From Cubamyces lactineus (Eukaryota > Basidiomycota > Agaricomycetes > Polyporales > Polyporaceae): a stretch of DNA of 64,000 nucleotides. Every line of letters starts with the position of its first letter. Position 1 is the first letter of the stretch. Position numbers and translations under genes: made by a program. The notes under the pieces were generated by a model, which was not told where the DNA came from, made no database searches, and saw only the letters and a list, made by a program, of their open reading frames with translations. Location of the stretch: assembly GCA_022376465.1 (NCBI GenBank), contig JACDTU010000031.1, positions 1 to 64,000 of the forward strand, read 5' to 3'. Shown in pieces: positions 35,211-46,988 of the stretch.

Positions 35211-36339
35211 TTCCACAGGGACCCCTGATGATGTGGGACATTACACCTCGTGTTGTATTTTGGATTGGGTCGGATTTGTTGGCTTACCTTCCGTGGGCTT
35301 GTACCCCAATGTAATAGTTATAGTCGTACGCGCACTACTGTTTTTGGTGGACTAGAAGGGCTTGTAGACCTCAGAATGCATACACTGTAATTCGAGAAGT
35401 TCAGGTTAGCTGGATGGCCTTGGTTTGCGGGCAGTAGGTAGGATGAGTGCAGCGACGAGCGTTAAGCCTTCATCGATGTGCATCGAGGTATGCATGCCCA
35501 TTGTCTTCGCCCTGCTGAGTCCAATTCAGGGACTAATCCGGCGCCCACACAGCCTAATCCCAGACAGTCAACTATCGTGTGGGCGCCCATGCAACAAAGC
35601 CCTCTTCGTGGCACCGGTGATCAAACATCCCTGCGTTGCGTGGACTTCGGGTCATTAGAAGGACGCAACATGTCAAATTCGCACTCACTCACAGCGCAAG
35701 CGCCCCGGCGATAACGTCGTTACGCGCTCACGAGGGCTTCTGAATCGGCGCGGGTCCGTAGTAGCATACCGTCTTGCCGAGTGTGTTAGCATGAATAGAG
35801 CCAACAACCCCTCCTCAGCATGATCCCATCTTCGAAGCTGGAAGAATTCCGTTGGCGCGCACGACAACGGCGTGTGTCAAGACTGCGCCCATTCGCATCT
35901 CGGTACGAACACCCCCAGGAATGGCAGACGTCGACCTCGTCTCCGGGACTTGACAATGCGCGCCCTTTGCATGAGGTACTTGGCTGACATTCCGAGTTTC
36001 AGAGGCAGCGCCGGCGGCCGCGCGTGAAATCTTTGTGAAGCTGCATCTGCTCGCCAATTGGAAAGACAGCATTGCTTGACGCCAAGCATGCATCTCGCAT
36101 AGTACCCGCTACGTCTGACAGCGCCTGCTTCTCATCCGATAGCAGAACGTCTCGTCGATGGAAGGCTGGTTTAGCGGGCGGCGATGTCTGCAGGCAGAGC
36201 GCACAGAAGTTGGGACAGGGCTCCGCTTCGCACTGTGCCTTCGTCTGCGGGTACATAAGCCGCTAGGCAAGGTCAAGGAAAATCAACCCACTCACCCGCT
36301 CATCCTATAATTCGCTCTACTTGCCACGAGAATACAGCG
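35211..36339. other. Intergenic, no gene seen
   Basis: Only short overlapping ORFs on both strands occur, without family features or consistent splice signals. The 3' end of the AlkB-like gene and the promoter of the terpene synthase lie here. Confidence 0.4.
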
Positions 36340-37602
36340 ATGCACGTCCAGCCATACATCTACATCCCGGACTTCATGGCGAGTTGGCCGTGGCCACGGC
36401 GAATTAATCCGCTATATGAAGAAGTCGCCGCCGAGTCGAATGCGTGGCTGAAGTCGTTCGCGCCCTTCACTCCCGAGTCTCAGCACGCCTTCGAGCAATG
36501 CGACTTCGGCCGGCTCGCCGCCCTGGCGTATCCCGACGCTTCACGAGGTATGTACTGAGGATACCTTCGTCTCTGAAACGCACTGCTTACGCGATTGCAC
36601 CGCTACATAGATATCTTGAGGACCGGCGCGGACCTCATGAACGTTTTCTTCATCATCGATGAGTACACCGACGTAGAGTCCGAGGGCGTGGTCAAGGAGA
36701 TGATCGGCGTCGTCATCGACGCGATAAACCATCCCGAGAAAGCCCGGCCGGCCGGAGAGACAATCCTGGGCGAGGTCGTCAGACAGTCAGTTTTCTTCAC
36801 CTGGATTCTCGTCTAGGCTGCGACTCACCTGCAGTACTTGGTAGATTCGCGGAGCGTGCCCTTTGCAGTGCTACACCGGAAGCTTGGGCCCATTTCGTCG
36901 ACTCGTTCACGGACTACCTCCGCTCCGTCGTCTCTGAGGCTGCAGACCGCTGCAATGGCACATCGCGCTCTATCGAAAGCTTCATCGAGATCCGCCGCGA
37001 GAACAATGGCGGGCGGCCCTCACTCTCACCCTGCGAACTACACTTAGCTATCCCGGACGAGGCGTTCTACCACCCACACGTCGTCGAGCTTCGGAAGTGC
37101 ATTGTGGACATGATCACCGTTGTCAATGTAAGAGCTACCGTTTATACCGCTCACGGTGTCCGTCCCCTGAATCCCCTTGTAGGACGTCATGTCTTATAAC
37201 AGAGAGCAAGCGACGGAGAACGACCACTATAACCTCCTCACGGTGGTCATGCGGGAGTCGAACACCGATTTCAACGGTGCGATGGCCTGGGTCATCAGCT
37301 TCAAGGACGAGATAACGCACAAGTTCGTAGAGGCGCTGCAGAACGTCCCGTCCTTTGGCCCCAAGGTCGATCAAGAGCTCCAGCAGTACCTGCTTGCTAT
37401 AGCGAACTGGCCACGCTGCTTGGACAGCTGGAGTTTCGAATCGAAGCGGTACTTCGGGCGGCGGGGATTGGAGTATCAGAAGACGCGCAGGGTGCCCTTG
37501 TTGCCAAGAAGGAAGCCGAACCTAGAGTTGCACCAAGGGCAGGTTTGCGTACATATGATTGAGGGCCTCGCGCAACCCATCGTGGTTCGACCTTCGCTAT
37601 AG
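36340..37602 (+). CDS. Sesquiterpene synthase (class I terpene cyclase)
   Basis: Four exons (36340-36547, 36611-36785, 36845-37127, 37183-37602) encode 361 aa, the usual length for basidiomycete enzymes. The aspartate-rich motif is DEYTD in DLMNVFFIIDEYTDVESE. The NSE/DTE-type motif is NDVMSYNREQAT, split after Asn by intron 3. The C-terminal RY pair lies in SKRYFGRRG. These bind the Mg2+-pyrophosphate of farnesyl diphosphate and start carbocation cyclisation. The DEYTD variant of DDXXD is seen in many fungal clades. The product cannot be predicted. A P450 lies 20 kb away with unrelated genes between, so a gene cluster is not supported. Confidence 0.93.
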
Positions 37603-37923
37603 TTGGGACTGTACATCATAGATCAGCCATGCAATAACAGAACGTAAAATGGTGGTGGCTTATTGCGACAAGTTAGTTGACATCGTGAACGGTGGTGTAT
37701 GATGCGGGGGTAAGGAGATGCCGAGTAACCATTCGTTGCATGAGAGCATGAAAGCGATTGCAGATCGAAGCCATCTAACATTACAACGCATTGCCAAGAG
37801 TACAACACTTAATCTTCCGTGGATCGTTCAAACGCAGATAGGAAGCCGCATGCCAATCTGGATTGTATGCCAAATCAGTTACAATGAGTAAGCAGCCGAG
37901 TGCTGGAGCAAAGTGACGTACGT
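37603..37923. other. Convergent intergenic region
   Basis: This is the shared 3' region of the terpene synthase and NEDD8 genes. Nothing else is seen. Confidence 0.4.
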
Positions 37924-38438
37924 CTAACACGCGCCACCACGAAGCGCGAGAACCAAGTGTAGAACAGCTCCTGCCGCGATGTTGAACTCCTTCACTTGTT
38001 TGTCATCCGCCCTGTGTGCATCGCATCGATGAGACACTGCGACTATAGACGGCTAATGGGCACGTACATCTGTCTTCCAGCGAAGATCAACCGCTGTTGA
38101 GGTGGCGGAACGCCAGACTGCTCTTCGACCTTCTCCTTGATACGGGATACCTGCATAGGAACGCATGTTGTTAATAAGTTGCTGGTAGCGGTGTAGATAG
38201 TTGCGAATGAGTCAGGGCGATACGCACAGGATCATCGGGGTCGATATCAAGCTCGATCTGCAGAAGTCGGGTGGGATTAACGGCCAACTCTGAGTGCGCA
38301 GCGGTGTAGAAGACGTGTCCAGCAAGATCCACCAACCTCTTTGCCAGTGAGAGTCTACAAAGATCAGACATGAATGAGTGGCACGCCTTGACATTTGTGC
38401 CGTAAAAGAGGTACACGCACCTTCACTTTGATGAGCAT
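37924..38438 (-). CDS. RUB1: NEDD8/RUB1 ubiquitin-like modifier
   Basis: Five exons (38438-38421, 38354-38337, 38257-38228, 38150-38068, 38011-37924) encode 78 aa. The sequence runs [57 protein letters not shown] and [17 protein letters not shown]8 is conjugated through its C-terminal Gly-Gly to cullins to activate SCF ligases. The two residues after GG (Ala-Cys) must be removed by a processing protease. Four introns in 78 codons, two of them bounding 18-nt exons, make this gene easy for annotation pipelines to miss. Confidence 0.95.
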
Positions 38439-39962
38439 GTTGAGTTCAAGGAATGCGAGAGATAATATAAGAGATAGGACTGCTGGAGAGACAAGGGACG
38501 GCGAATCGAGGCAGGAGGAGGTGGGGGAGATTAGCAAGACGGACTCGAGGGCGTTGTGGCGTCCGAGGATTCCGGTAGCGCGTAAGCGCCCATATCAATC
38601 GAGACGCGCTCCCCCGATATGGTAACTTGGTTCTTGCGTACCAACTCCCATGTTCCTCCGACATTAATTGCTTCTACCACGACGCCTTGCACGGCTTGCA
38701 GCTTCAAATAACCCTCGAGGATGAATGAAGACTCCAAGATATTTTGTGGCTGCTTCAAGGCGATTCTCCCACCGACAACATTCGCTTGCGTACAATCCTG
38801 CCCATTCATGGCGGTACACGAGAGAACTACCGATCTGACTCTTTCTACACATCTATGAAGTTACTGTGTTGGACTCATGAACTCGTAATCTGCTGAGTGG
38901 GTACTGACTGGCGTGTCTCACGTATCTCACCCCGAGTATATCAAGCTGAGAGAATACAGACAGACAAGCACCGAACCTCCCGCTGCCGCACTCCTTCTGT
39001 GCAGGAGATCACCCATCTATAGTATGGATTGTCAGCACACTCTGACATATCGAACTCGGCCACGAGCATGCCGGTTTTCAATGAGCTAATAGAGCCACAC
39101 GGACAGGGAATCTATCGTGCGATGTCCACAAAACTTCACTGAACATACTGACGCCTTTTCCGAAGGATTTCCAACGCTGCGGATCGACACGGGAGAACGA
39201 AAGAGCTTGTCTTGCTTGTTGTTCGCCGGACTGGCCAAGTATCTCGCCGATTACGCCAGTTCCAAGGGAGCGGTCCATCCGTCAGACGAAGTGCGGAGAT
39301 GTGATAGACTATACATTCTCGACGAGACAGAATGGGACAAAGTGCGGGGAAAGGACATCGGGAAACCGGTCTTGCAACGGCCCTCTCTCCACCCGCGGCA
39401 AACCGAACTCAACATTTGCAATGCCAAGAAGACCTCCGCGGGACCCAGCGACATAGCCCTCCGCCGATTTTTCTCCGCAACCCTCCCCATGACCGATGGG
39501 AAGATCGCGCAGAAGTACGCACTACGCCACACTTCTGCCCTTCTCCCCGGCGGCATGCCATGGGACAGGATTAGCACGCCCCGCAGAGACCTATAGCTCG
39601 CTCCCATCACTCGTTTCCCTTGGCCATAAATGTCTTGCGATGGTGGGCGAGCTCCACCCTGCCGCCGTACACGCGAGCGAGCAATGAATGCCAAGAAGTT
39701 TTTCCGGAGTTTCCATGGATCAGTGTACGCGATTGTGAGTGAGGTGCGTATCGCAGCCGCAACGCCCACGGAATGGTTTTGATAGCGTACTGAATTGGGC
39801 ACGCAGGAGGCGACCTGACTGACACCCGTGAGCAGGCCGTGGGGACGCCGTGTATAAATGTAAGCCCATGGCCATGGATTTGGAGGCCCGGAGCCCGTCT
39901 AGCTTTGGACCTCTGTCTTTCGCCCTCTTGCACTTTCTGCCTCCAACTCTACCGCAGACGAG
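38439..39962. other. Intergenic region with uncertain ORFs
   Basis: A minus-strand ORF of 92 codons (38809-38531) and a plus-strand ORF of 159 codons (39117-39596) occur here. The latter is overlapped by a longer minus-strand frame. None has a recognisable domain or clear splice structure. A TATA-like TTATATTATC (38460-38469) precedes the NEDD8 start on the minus strand. I do not call genes here. Confidence 0.4.
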
Positions 39963-42028
39963 ATGGCTATTGGTTCCGGACCTGGTAAGGGGGCAGACAA
40001 CCCTATCAACAGGCTTGTCGAAAAGGACACCGTCCCATGGTACAAGAAGCCGAATCTGCGCATGTTGTACATCCTCATGTTCCCAACATGTATCGGTATT
40101 GAGATGACAAGCGGGTAAGCCACAAGACATGTTATCGTACATGATAGACAGACTAACGGATGGGTATGGATCAGTTTCGACTCGTCGATGATGAACGGCT
40201 TGCAGGCAGTGCCCTCATGGGATAACTGTGAGTTGATTGACCGACTTCGATCTTCACTGCGGCTGATTCTTCGTGCAGTCTTTAACCATCCAAGATCAAC
40301 GATTCTCGGTCTGCTCTCATCGCTGTACTCTCTGGGCTCGATGTTCTCGCTCCCCTTTGTACCACTCGTAACGGACCGCTATGGACGGCGCGCAGCCATC
40401 ATATTCGGCAGTGTGGTAATGGTCATCGGAGCTGCCCTTCAGACGGCATCGCAGGATTGTGCGTATAACAGACGCCCTTTGAATCGACGAGGATAATCTG
40501 GCTCACCTATGGCCAGTTGCTATGTTCGTCGTTGCCCGATTCTTGCTCGGGTTTGGAATTCCATTCGCGATTGTCGCTGCATCCTCCATGATTGGTGAGC
40601 TCGCATACCCGAAAGAGCGTGCCCGCATCGGCTCTCTGTTCAACGCATCGTGGTTCATCGGTCAGTTCCCCGCAACGTTTTGATTGTGAGCGCCTTTCTG
40701 ACGTCGCATTTGAACAGGTGCAATTGTTGCCGCGGGCGTGACATTGGGCACGTTCGCTATGCCAAACAACTGGGCCTGGCGCATTCCGTCCATCCTCCAA
40801 GTCACCCCCAGTGCACTCCAGCTGATTTTCGTCTGGTTCCTACCCGAATCCCCAAGGTACGTGCCTCTACGGCAATGCGCGAACGCCTTCGACTGAGACG
40901 CATGTGCCGAAAGATGGCTTGTCTCGAAGGGCCGCGGCGAAGAGGCATACGCAATCCTCGCCAAGTATCACGCAGAGGGCGACCTCGACTCCGAGTTCGT
41001 TAAGCTCGAGTATGCTGAGATCGAGACGACGCTCGAGCTCGAACGCGAACAAGGCAAGGGCCGCTGGAGGGATTTCGTCGCCGCTCCAGGCATGCGGAAG
41101 CGGCTGCTCATCTGCTCGTTCCTCGGGCTCGCGACGCAGTGGTCCGGGAACGGCCTCACGTCCTACTTCCTCGCGCGGATCCTCGACAACGTCGGCATCC
41201 ACGACGACCGCACGAAGAACCTGATCAACCTCGCGATGACGTGCTGGGGCTTCGTGAACGGCACGACGCTTGCGCTGACGGTGCCGAAGATGCGCCGGCG
41301 CTCGGCGTACTTGACGTGTACGATCGTCTTGACGCTGATCTTCACGGGATGGACGATTGCCAGTGCGGAGTACCAGAAGACAGGCAGCCAAGCTGCGTCG
41401 CGTGCGGTGATTGCGTATGTGCTCTTCGAGAGAGCTCCGCGTAGCGGATGTGATCTGACATATTCACCACTCTCGCAGCTTCATCTTCCTCTACAGCCCA
41501 GCATATAACATGGGCTATAACGCACTCACATACAGTACGCATCCCTCCATCCCAGCCCTCGAGCCCGGGCCTCACTAACCTCCGCGCCACGACGCACAGC
41601 GTACCTCGTCGAGCTCTTCCCGTACCACGCGCGCGCCAAGGGCATCGCCGTCTTCCAGTGGTGGGGCCGCGCCGCGGGCTTCTTCAACCAGTTCGTGAAC
41701 CCGATCGGGATCCAGAACGCGGGCTGGAAGTACTACATCTCGTACTGCCTCTTCCTCCTCTTCGAGGTCATCTTCGTATGGTTCCTCTTCCCCGAGACGT
41801 CGCGCCGCTCGCTCGAGGAGCTCGCCTTCTGTACGTCATTGTTATCCATCATTTTGGCATATTGATAGAAGAACAAACGTACTGATGGACATCCCACTAG
41901 TATTCGAAGGCGAGGCGCTTCGCGAAGAGCAGCATAAGCGCATCAAGGAAGAAGTGGAAGATAGTAAAGTGACTATACCGGACAACCTGAGCGATAAGGG
42001 GAGCGCAGTTCACGTAGAGCATAATTAG
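39963..42028 (+). CDS. MFS sugar transporter (lactose permease/hexose transporter type)
   Basis: Nine exons (39963-40114, 40175-40227, 40279-40458, 40517-40660, 40718-40856, 40914-41414, 41479-41534, 41600-41830, 41901-42028) encode 527 aa with about 12 membrane helices. Sugar-porter signatures are GFDSSMMNGLQ in helix 1, DRYGRRAAI after helix 2, the PESPRWL motif after helix 6, QWSGNGLTSYF in helix 7, YLVELFPYHARAKG and PETSRRSLEEL at the end. It would import mono- or disaccharides with protons across the plasma membrane. The closest character is the Lac12-like family with an ADNPIN..-type start. Substrate is not assignable. The cytosolic tail is acidic. Confidence 0.94.
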
Positions 42029-42779
42029 ATTGTACAACGACGGAATATGTAAGCATATCTCGAGCGGCTCTTGTCTCAATCCAACTTACTCTAACGGAGA
42101 AACCGTCATGTTGGCAAAACATGCGATCGATGTCCTCACCCCTTGAGAAACCGGTGCCGGATTTGAGGGTTCCGAATAAGATACGCCTTGGTCGATACCT
42201 GATGTCTGTGAAACAACAGCATCATATGTTGCGACAAAAGCAATACAATTGAGTACCAAGGGGAGTAGCCTCGCCACAGCTCGTCTCCTGGAGATGATCA
42301 TCCATTGCGTCCAAGAATGTAGTACATCATCTTCAACAACAATATCCGTCAACCAAGGAGAAGAACCTCTCATCGTCCGCGTCAGCTCTTGAGCTGCCTT
42401 CGTGTTGTCCTCGGTTTAGCTTCCCGACCCCGACGAGGTCAAGTACGCACCTGACAATTAGCGAGCTCCTGGACGCTGAGTGCATACAGAAGCTTCTAGC
42501 TCTGCGTCATTGTGATGGTGGAACAAGGAGTCGCGCCCCATACTGAGCACTCTCTCCTCGGGAGCGCGATGCACCCGCTGATCTCCTTCCCACATTATTG
42601 TCCATCCCTCTTGTCTGAACTTCGCTGAGGTGTAAACCATCCTGTTGGATGAGTAGGTATAAATGTTACTGGCGTGCCCATCCGTGGACTGGCATTCACC
42701 AACCACTGTTCGAACTCGAGCATTTCTGCATTCAAACAGCACTCCGAAGCACTCGTCACTCTCGCTTGACCGCACTGCC
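42029..42779. other. Intergenic, no gene seen
   Basis: Minus-strand ORFs at 42086-42373 and 42458-42799 are short, have no family features and overlap the start of the next gene. A TATA-like GTATAAATG lies at 42657-42665, about 115 bp before the next start codon. Confidence 0.4.
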
Positions 42780-43346
42780 ATGTCCAAGTTTCTGCGCAAG
42801 CTCCTTGGTAAAGAGAGCTACCCCATTGTGGTGTCTCAGTACAAGAGGAGCAACTTCGGGGTCGGAAACGAAGAAGACCTGCACTGGGCGATCGTCATCA
42901 TGACTGACGAGGACAAGCTCGAAGGGCGCATGTATCAAGCAGTCAATCGCATCAACGACACTCGTGATGGGGTGACTTGGGACATCTCCACTGCCGAGAA
43001 GGTCTCTTTGGAGAGGTCCTCTAGGTGTCTTGGAGGCGTTTGCATCGGCGTCGTCAAGCAGAAGGAGCTGTCGACGCTTGACAAGGTTCGTGGCCGTTCA
43101 GCCTGACGGACGCATGGGCGTGTCACTTACGGATCTCAGGCCCTTCTCGAGAACGCCCCTCTCGCCAAGTCCACCGAATGGAACTGCCGCGACTGGGTCA
43201 TGGAGTGCATCGCCATCATGAAGGATGGTGGATGGGTGGCCGATGGCATCTATCGTCAGCAAGATCTGATTCCTGCTATGAAGCAGGCCAGTGCCCTGAC
43301 GGTAGAAGTGGGCCAACCCGCTCTAGTGGATTTCGATGGTGCTTGA
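42780..43346 (+). CDS. Small His/Cys protein, possible NlpC/P60-LRAT-like fold
   Basis: Two exons (42780-43085, 43140-43346) encode 170 aa. I do not recognise the family by name. DLHWAIVIMTDED early and WNCRDWVMECIAIMKDGGW late give a His-then-Cys order seen in permuted papain-like folds (LRAT, PPPDE), where HW starts a strand and NC starts a helix. Between them are REGxMYQAVN-like and SLERSSRCLGGVCIG strands. The start MSKFLRKLLGKES is amphipathic and basic. A TATA-like element at 42657 fits a 5' leader of about 90 nt. Whether it is an enzyme is inference. Confidence 0.7.
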
Positions 43347-43600
43347 TTATTCAAGCACGCGTTCGAACCTCCAACAGGTTTTCTGTACGAGTATCTGTCA
43401 TTGTGATTCTGTAACTCGGCCCTTCTCGAACTTCCGTACGACAATGCATGCATATATGATGAGCGAATTGCACAAGAGCTCCCGGCTCGCTGCACACCAC
43501 CCAGACGCTGAATAGTCATGCCGATGCGTTCCTCGGTGGAAACTGGTGAACGTGATTAGCATGTCTGTCGGTCCATAGACACTCCGCGAAACCTACCTCC

Positions 43601-44392
43601 TCAGTAACCTCCCACAATGTCCTCCGATAGTTCGTGATCCAACAGCCACTCCGGAGTATAGTCCTTGCCGAAGAGTTGCTCGACCATCGAATCCCATAAC
43701 TCTGCAGCCGGATGGAGGTCAGGGGGACACCATTTGGCCTTGATGAACTCCCAGTGCTCGGCGTGCCAGCCAGCTTGTTGCCAATCCAGTAGGGCAACAA
43801 CACTGTCCCCTTCTACCATGATGTTACGCGGAGCGATATCCCCATGGGTGAATACAATATCATGGGTGACACACATGCGGGAGCGAAGCTTGGCAAGGTC
43901 AGCTTTGGACTTGAAAGGAGCTGATGTTTGAAGGAGACGATCGTTGAACGCCCCCTCGTCGACAAACGGGCCGACAGGACCACAGGTGGTGATTCGACTG
44001 TCGACGAGAGCCCCCCCATTGAGCGCGCAAATCGAGGGCCCGTGCGGAGATTTCAAGGTGCGAAGCTGAGACAGAAAGGACTGCAGCTGCTGGGTAATCT
44101 TCGCTTGCTGGGCGGGATCGAGAGTGTGTAGAACCCTCTCCAAAGTGTGGCCGTGAACCCTCTTCATGATCAAGAAACGACGCCCATATCCGTCGACCGA
44201 AGCTACGATGTGTGGAGTTGGAATAGATGTGTGGCGTCTGACAAAACTGATAATGTCGCTTTCCGGGACTCCTTCAGAGGAGGCTACTTTGAGCAGGAGC
44301 CCGAAGGGTAGCTCAACGATTCGACCTTGGCGACGTTTCCCTCTAAAACAACGACAAAGCCATAAGTATAGCTGCAGAACTGTTGCGAGCAT
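43601..44392 (-). CDS. APH/choline-kinase-like phosphotransferase
   Basis: A single frame of 263 aa has kinase-like features: SFVRRHTSIPTPHIVASVDG and YGRRFLIMKRVHGHTLERVLHTL (hinge region), then the Brenner motif FTHGDIAPRNIMVEGD and the metal-binding LLDWQQAGW. This is the aminoglycoside phosphotransferase (APH) superfamily, abundant in mushrooms. The natural substrates are mostly unknown small molecules, and drug resistance should not be assumed. The first 25 residues are hydrophobic and then basic (MLATVLQLYLWLCRCFRGKRR), which may anchor it to a membrane. The core Lys is in LLLKVASSEG. Confidence 0.85.
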   Translation of the reverse strand: MLATVLQLYLWLCRCFRGKRRQGRIVELPFGLLLKVASSEGVPESDIISFVRRHTSIPTPHIVASVDGYGRRFLIMKRVHGHTLERVLHTLDPAQQAKITQQLQSFLSQLRTLKSPHGPSICALNGGALVDSRITTCGPVGPFVDEGAFNDRLLQTSAPFKSKADLAKLRSRMCVTHDIVFTHGDIAPRNIMVEGDSVVALLDWQQAGWHAEHWEFIKAKWCPPDLHPAAELWDSMVEQLFGKDYTPEWLLDHELSEDIVGGY

Positions 44393-44525
44393 CGATGGAT
44401 GTAGCTTGGCCAGGGTGGTGGTAGGAATTGACTGAATCTCTTAACTTGAACCTATTCGAATGTGGTAGGTAGAACAAGATCTTTCTCATAATACATAGCT
44501 GTATGTGCAGTTAATTCATTACTAA

Positions 44526-44608
44526 TCCCTGGTAGTATATCGGTTAGTACACGCGCCTGTCATAAAATTCGCCCGCGCGAAAGCGGGGTTCGACTCCCCG
44601 CCAGGGAG
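44526..44608 (+). tRNA. tRNA-Asp (GUC) with 11-nt intron
   Basis: Acceptor arms TCCCTGG (44526-44532) and CCAGGGA (44601-44607) pair fully. The D-arm, the anticodon stem CGCGC (44552-44556)/GCGCG (44575-44579) and a T-arm CGGGG-TTCGACT-CCCCG are present. The anticodon GTC is at 44559-44561, and an intron TAAAATTCGCC (44563-44573) follows the base 3' of the anticodon. The discriminator is G, as expected for eukaryotic tRNA-Asp. All stems are intact. Confidence 0.95.
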
Positions 44609-45062
44609 CGATCGCTTTTTGATCCTCGGATTGTGCTCTTCGGTGGAGGGATTCATGATAAGTGAAGCGTTGGAGCTTTGAAGTTCTCGGTGGGTTGAGG
44701 TCGGGACGTGTACGAAGTCGGAAGATGCACTACTGATATATCTATCTTGAGGGAGAACACCAGGCGACAGCGTTGATGCATCGCCATTGACGTTGGTGCA
44801 CGAGACGTTCGCTACGGAAGTCCATGACGGTATATAGCGGTATATAGTGGTGTACACACAGCTCCAGTACAACAAGATCATCCGAGTCCAAACACCGAGA
44901 GCGTCCCGTAAAGCATTCCTCCCTCGCGACTGCGTCACAAACACATACCCACCCGCGACAACCTACAGCACCACAAACCTTACGCAATGTCGGATATACA
45001 CATGCGGGGAAACAGCGGAACTATGCTGGCCCTTCAAGTACCCGCGACTAGTGCTCAGATAC
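44609..45062. other. Intergenic between tRNA-Asp and aspartic protease
   Basis: The tRNA is followed by CTTTTTG (44613-44619), a short T-run usable as a Pol III terminator. No gene is supported in the rest. Confidence 0.4.
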
Positions 45063-46927
45063 TCAGTCGTCGCGCTGGGCGAGTCCGACGGTCTTCTCCG
45101 CCTGGTTGACTGTGAAATTGTCTCGTTTAGCCATCGTTCAAATGTCGCAATGAGAGACGGGCATCCGATGGAACAGGGAGCCCAAAGCGGAGAAAGCAAC
45201 ACTGACAGACGACGTAGACGGACTTGAGGAACACGTCCCCGAAGATGTCAAAGTCGAGGTCACCACGGCTCTGGATGCCGCCGAATGTGTAGCCGTCGCC
45301 CGCATCGCCGAACGCGATGTCCTGCGGGTTCACCTAGCGTAGCAAATGGCGCTGTGTGTCAGCGGAGATCAAGAATAGAGAGGACGATCAGAAGGACTGG
45401 GAGAAGCAAGGGGGTGCGGAGAAGCGTAGGTGGAAATAGACGGGGTGTGAGGAAGTATGAAGGTGGGAATGCGGGGACGGACCTTGTAAAGCGTATTTCC
45501 GACAGCGAAGGAGACCTCGGGGATGGTCGCGTTGGAGGGGTACTTGTAACCGCCCTGCTGGTCGTCGTAAGTGGCACCCTCGATGGCACCTACGAAGTAT
45601 GAGTATTTTGCAGCTTCGAAAAAGCACCTCGGGTTGCTACGTACCGTAGATCGCGTCCACAACGTCGTCGGCGACGAGGAGGAGGGTGGTACCGGTGTCA
45701 AGGATGGTGGTGTTACCCGAGCGCTCCTTGGTTTCACCGTTGAGCGTCCAGCTGGTCGACTGGACCTGCCAGAATCCCTGAGAGCTATCGTAATGAAACG
45801 TAGTCAGACATGCGCAGGAATACGCCACGAAAGGTACACACTTGTCAACCGGGGTGTAGGTGATCGGGTTGGGCGTCACGGAGGTGTCGATGAATCCTGG
45901 AGGTATTGTTTGTGAGCAAATATTATCGCCGTGGTACGACAACGGGGTGTAAGCTGACCGAAGGAGTAGAATCCGGCCTCTTCGCCGCGGCCAAGTTTGA
46001 CGGTGAACACAGGCTGCGGAAGTGAATATGGGCTATTCGCTGTGCAGTCGATCCAGGTACACTCACCGGGTTGATCAACTTCTTGTTGATCATGTTCTCC
46101 ACCGGGGTAGCGACCGGCTCGGGCTGGACAGTGTTGATCTGGGGCCACGCGAGGCCCAACAGACCGTCGTTTCCGCCGTCCTGGAGGAAGCTTGCGCTAA
46201 GCTTCTCGGCGAGCTCGATGGCTTGACCCTCGATGACCACATCCGCCACGGTGACGGTATCGGTGTAGACGTTGCCCGAGGCCGAGGAGCCGTCACCATA
46301 GCTGATGTTCCAGGTGCCGGACGCCTTCTTCGCGGTGGACGACTTGGTGGGGTCGTAGATGGTGTGACCCTTGGACTGCCGCGAGGCGCGCGATAGCTCG
46401 GAGCTGTGGAGCGGTGTCAGGTATTTCCGTGCAGACAGGTAGAGACGCGACGGTACAGACCTCCAGACCCAGAGGTCGGAGGAGCCGGTATCGAAGTCGA
46501 GGTTGAGCGTGACGCCAGGGGTGCCAATCTTGACCGGAACAACGTATTCGAGGCTAGCAACGAGGTGAGCATGTGCTTCATCGACGTCATTTCCAAGAGG
46601 TGCGTGTGCACTTACTCTGATTAGGGCATCAGTTTGGGGGCGTTGCGGTGAACATGCGACAAGACAGTGAGTTCAGAGCGGTGGGTATAGAGAGGCGGAA
46701 AGCGGGCGAGGCCTACCGTTCTGGATAGATTCTGCGGGGACCTCGTGCTCGGTGTCCTTGTTGTGCTTGCTCTTGACCTTGACAACGACATTGTTGCGTT
46801 TAGCAAAGCCGGCGTTGCGGCCAGTCTCGAAGCCATAGCGGCGTGCAGCACGCGCATAGGCAGCAGAGAAGGACGGACGCTTTCCGCCCTTGTAGATTTC
46901 GGGACGAACGAGCTGGTGGAGCTTCAT
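45063..46927 (-). CDS. Pepsin-like aspartic protease (A1 family)
   Basis: A multi-exon gene contains both catalytic aspartates: [19 protein letters not shown] near the start and [24 protein letters not shown] in the second lobe. The flap [31 protein letters not shown] and [14 protein letters not shown], ending [10 protein letters not shown], complete the fold. It resembles polyporopepsin and other fungal A1 proteases. No typical signal peptide is seen at [18 protein letters not shown]. An in-frame upstream ATG at 46972 would give MGCISSKS, an acylation-like start, but TATATA at 46983-46988 lies only about 10 bp upstream of it, so the 46927 start fits transcription better. A propeptide-like basic segment (about residues 10-60) precedes the mature enzyme. 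Confidence 0.88.
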
Positions 46928-46982
46928 GGTTGTGGAGGACTGAGAAGTGGACTTTGATGATATGCAGCCCATGGTGGAAGGG

Positions 46983-46988
46983 TATATA
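46983..46988 (-). promoter_or_regulatory. TATA box of aspartic protease gene
   Basis: TATATA in the context CACATATATACC on the minus strand lies about 55-60 bp upstream of the ATG at 46927. A start site 25-30 bp downstream would fall between the two candidate ATGs. Confidence 0.5.

Noticed and set aside
39251..39802. Minus-strand ORF of 183 codons overlapping a plus-strand ORF of 159 codons.
   Set aside because: Neither has family features, and mutual overlap in GC-rich sequence is expected by chance.
43601..44392. Antibiotic-resistance aminoglycoside kinase.
   Set aside because: The APH fold is widespread in mushrooms with unknown substrates, and nothing shows drug specificity.
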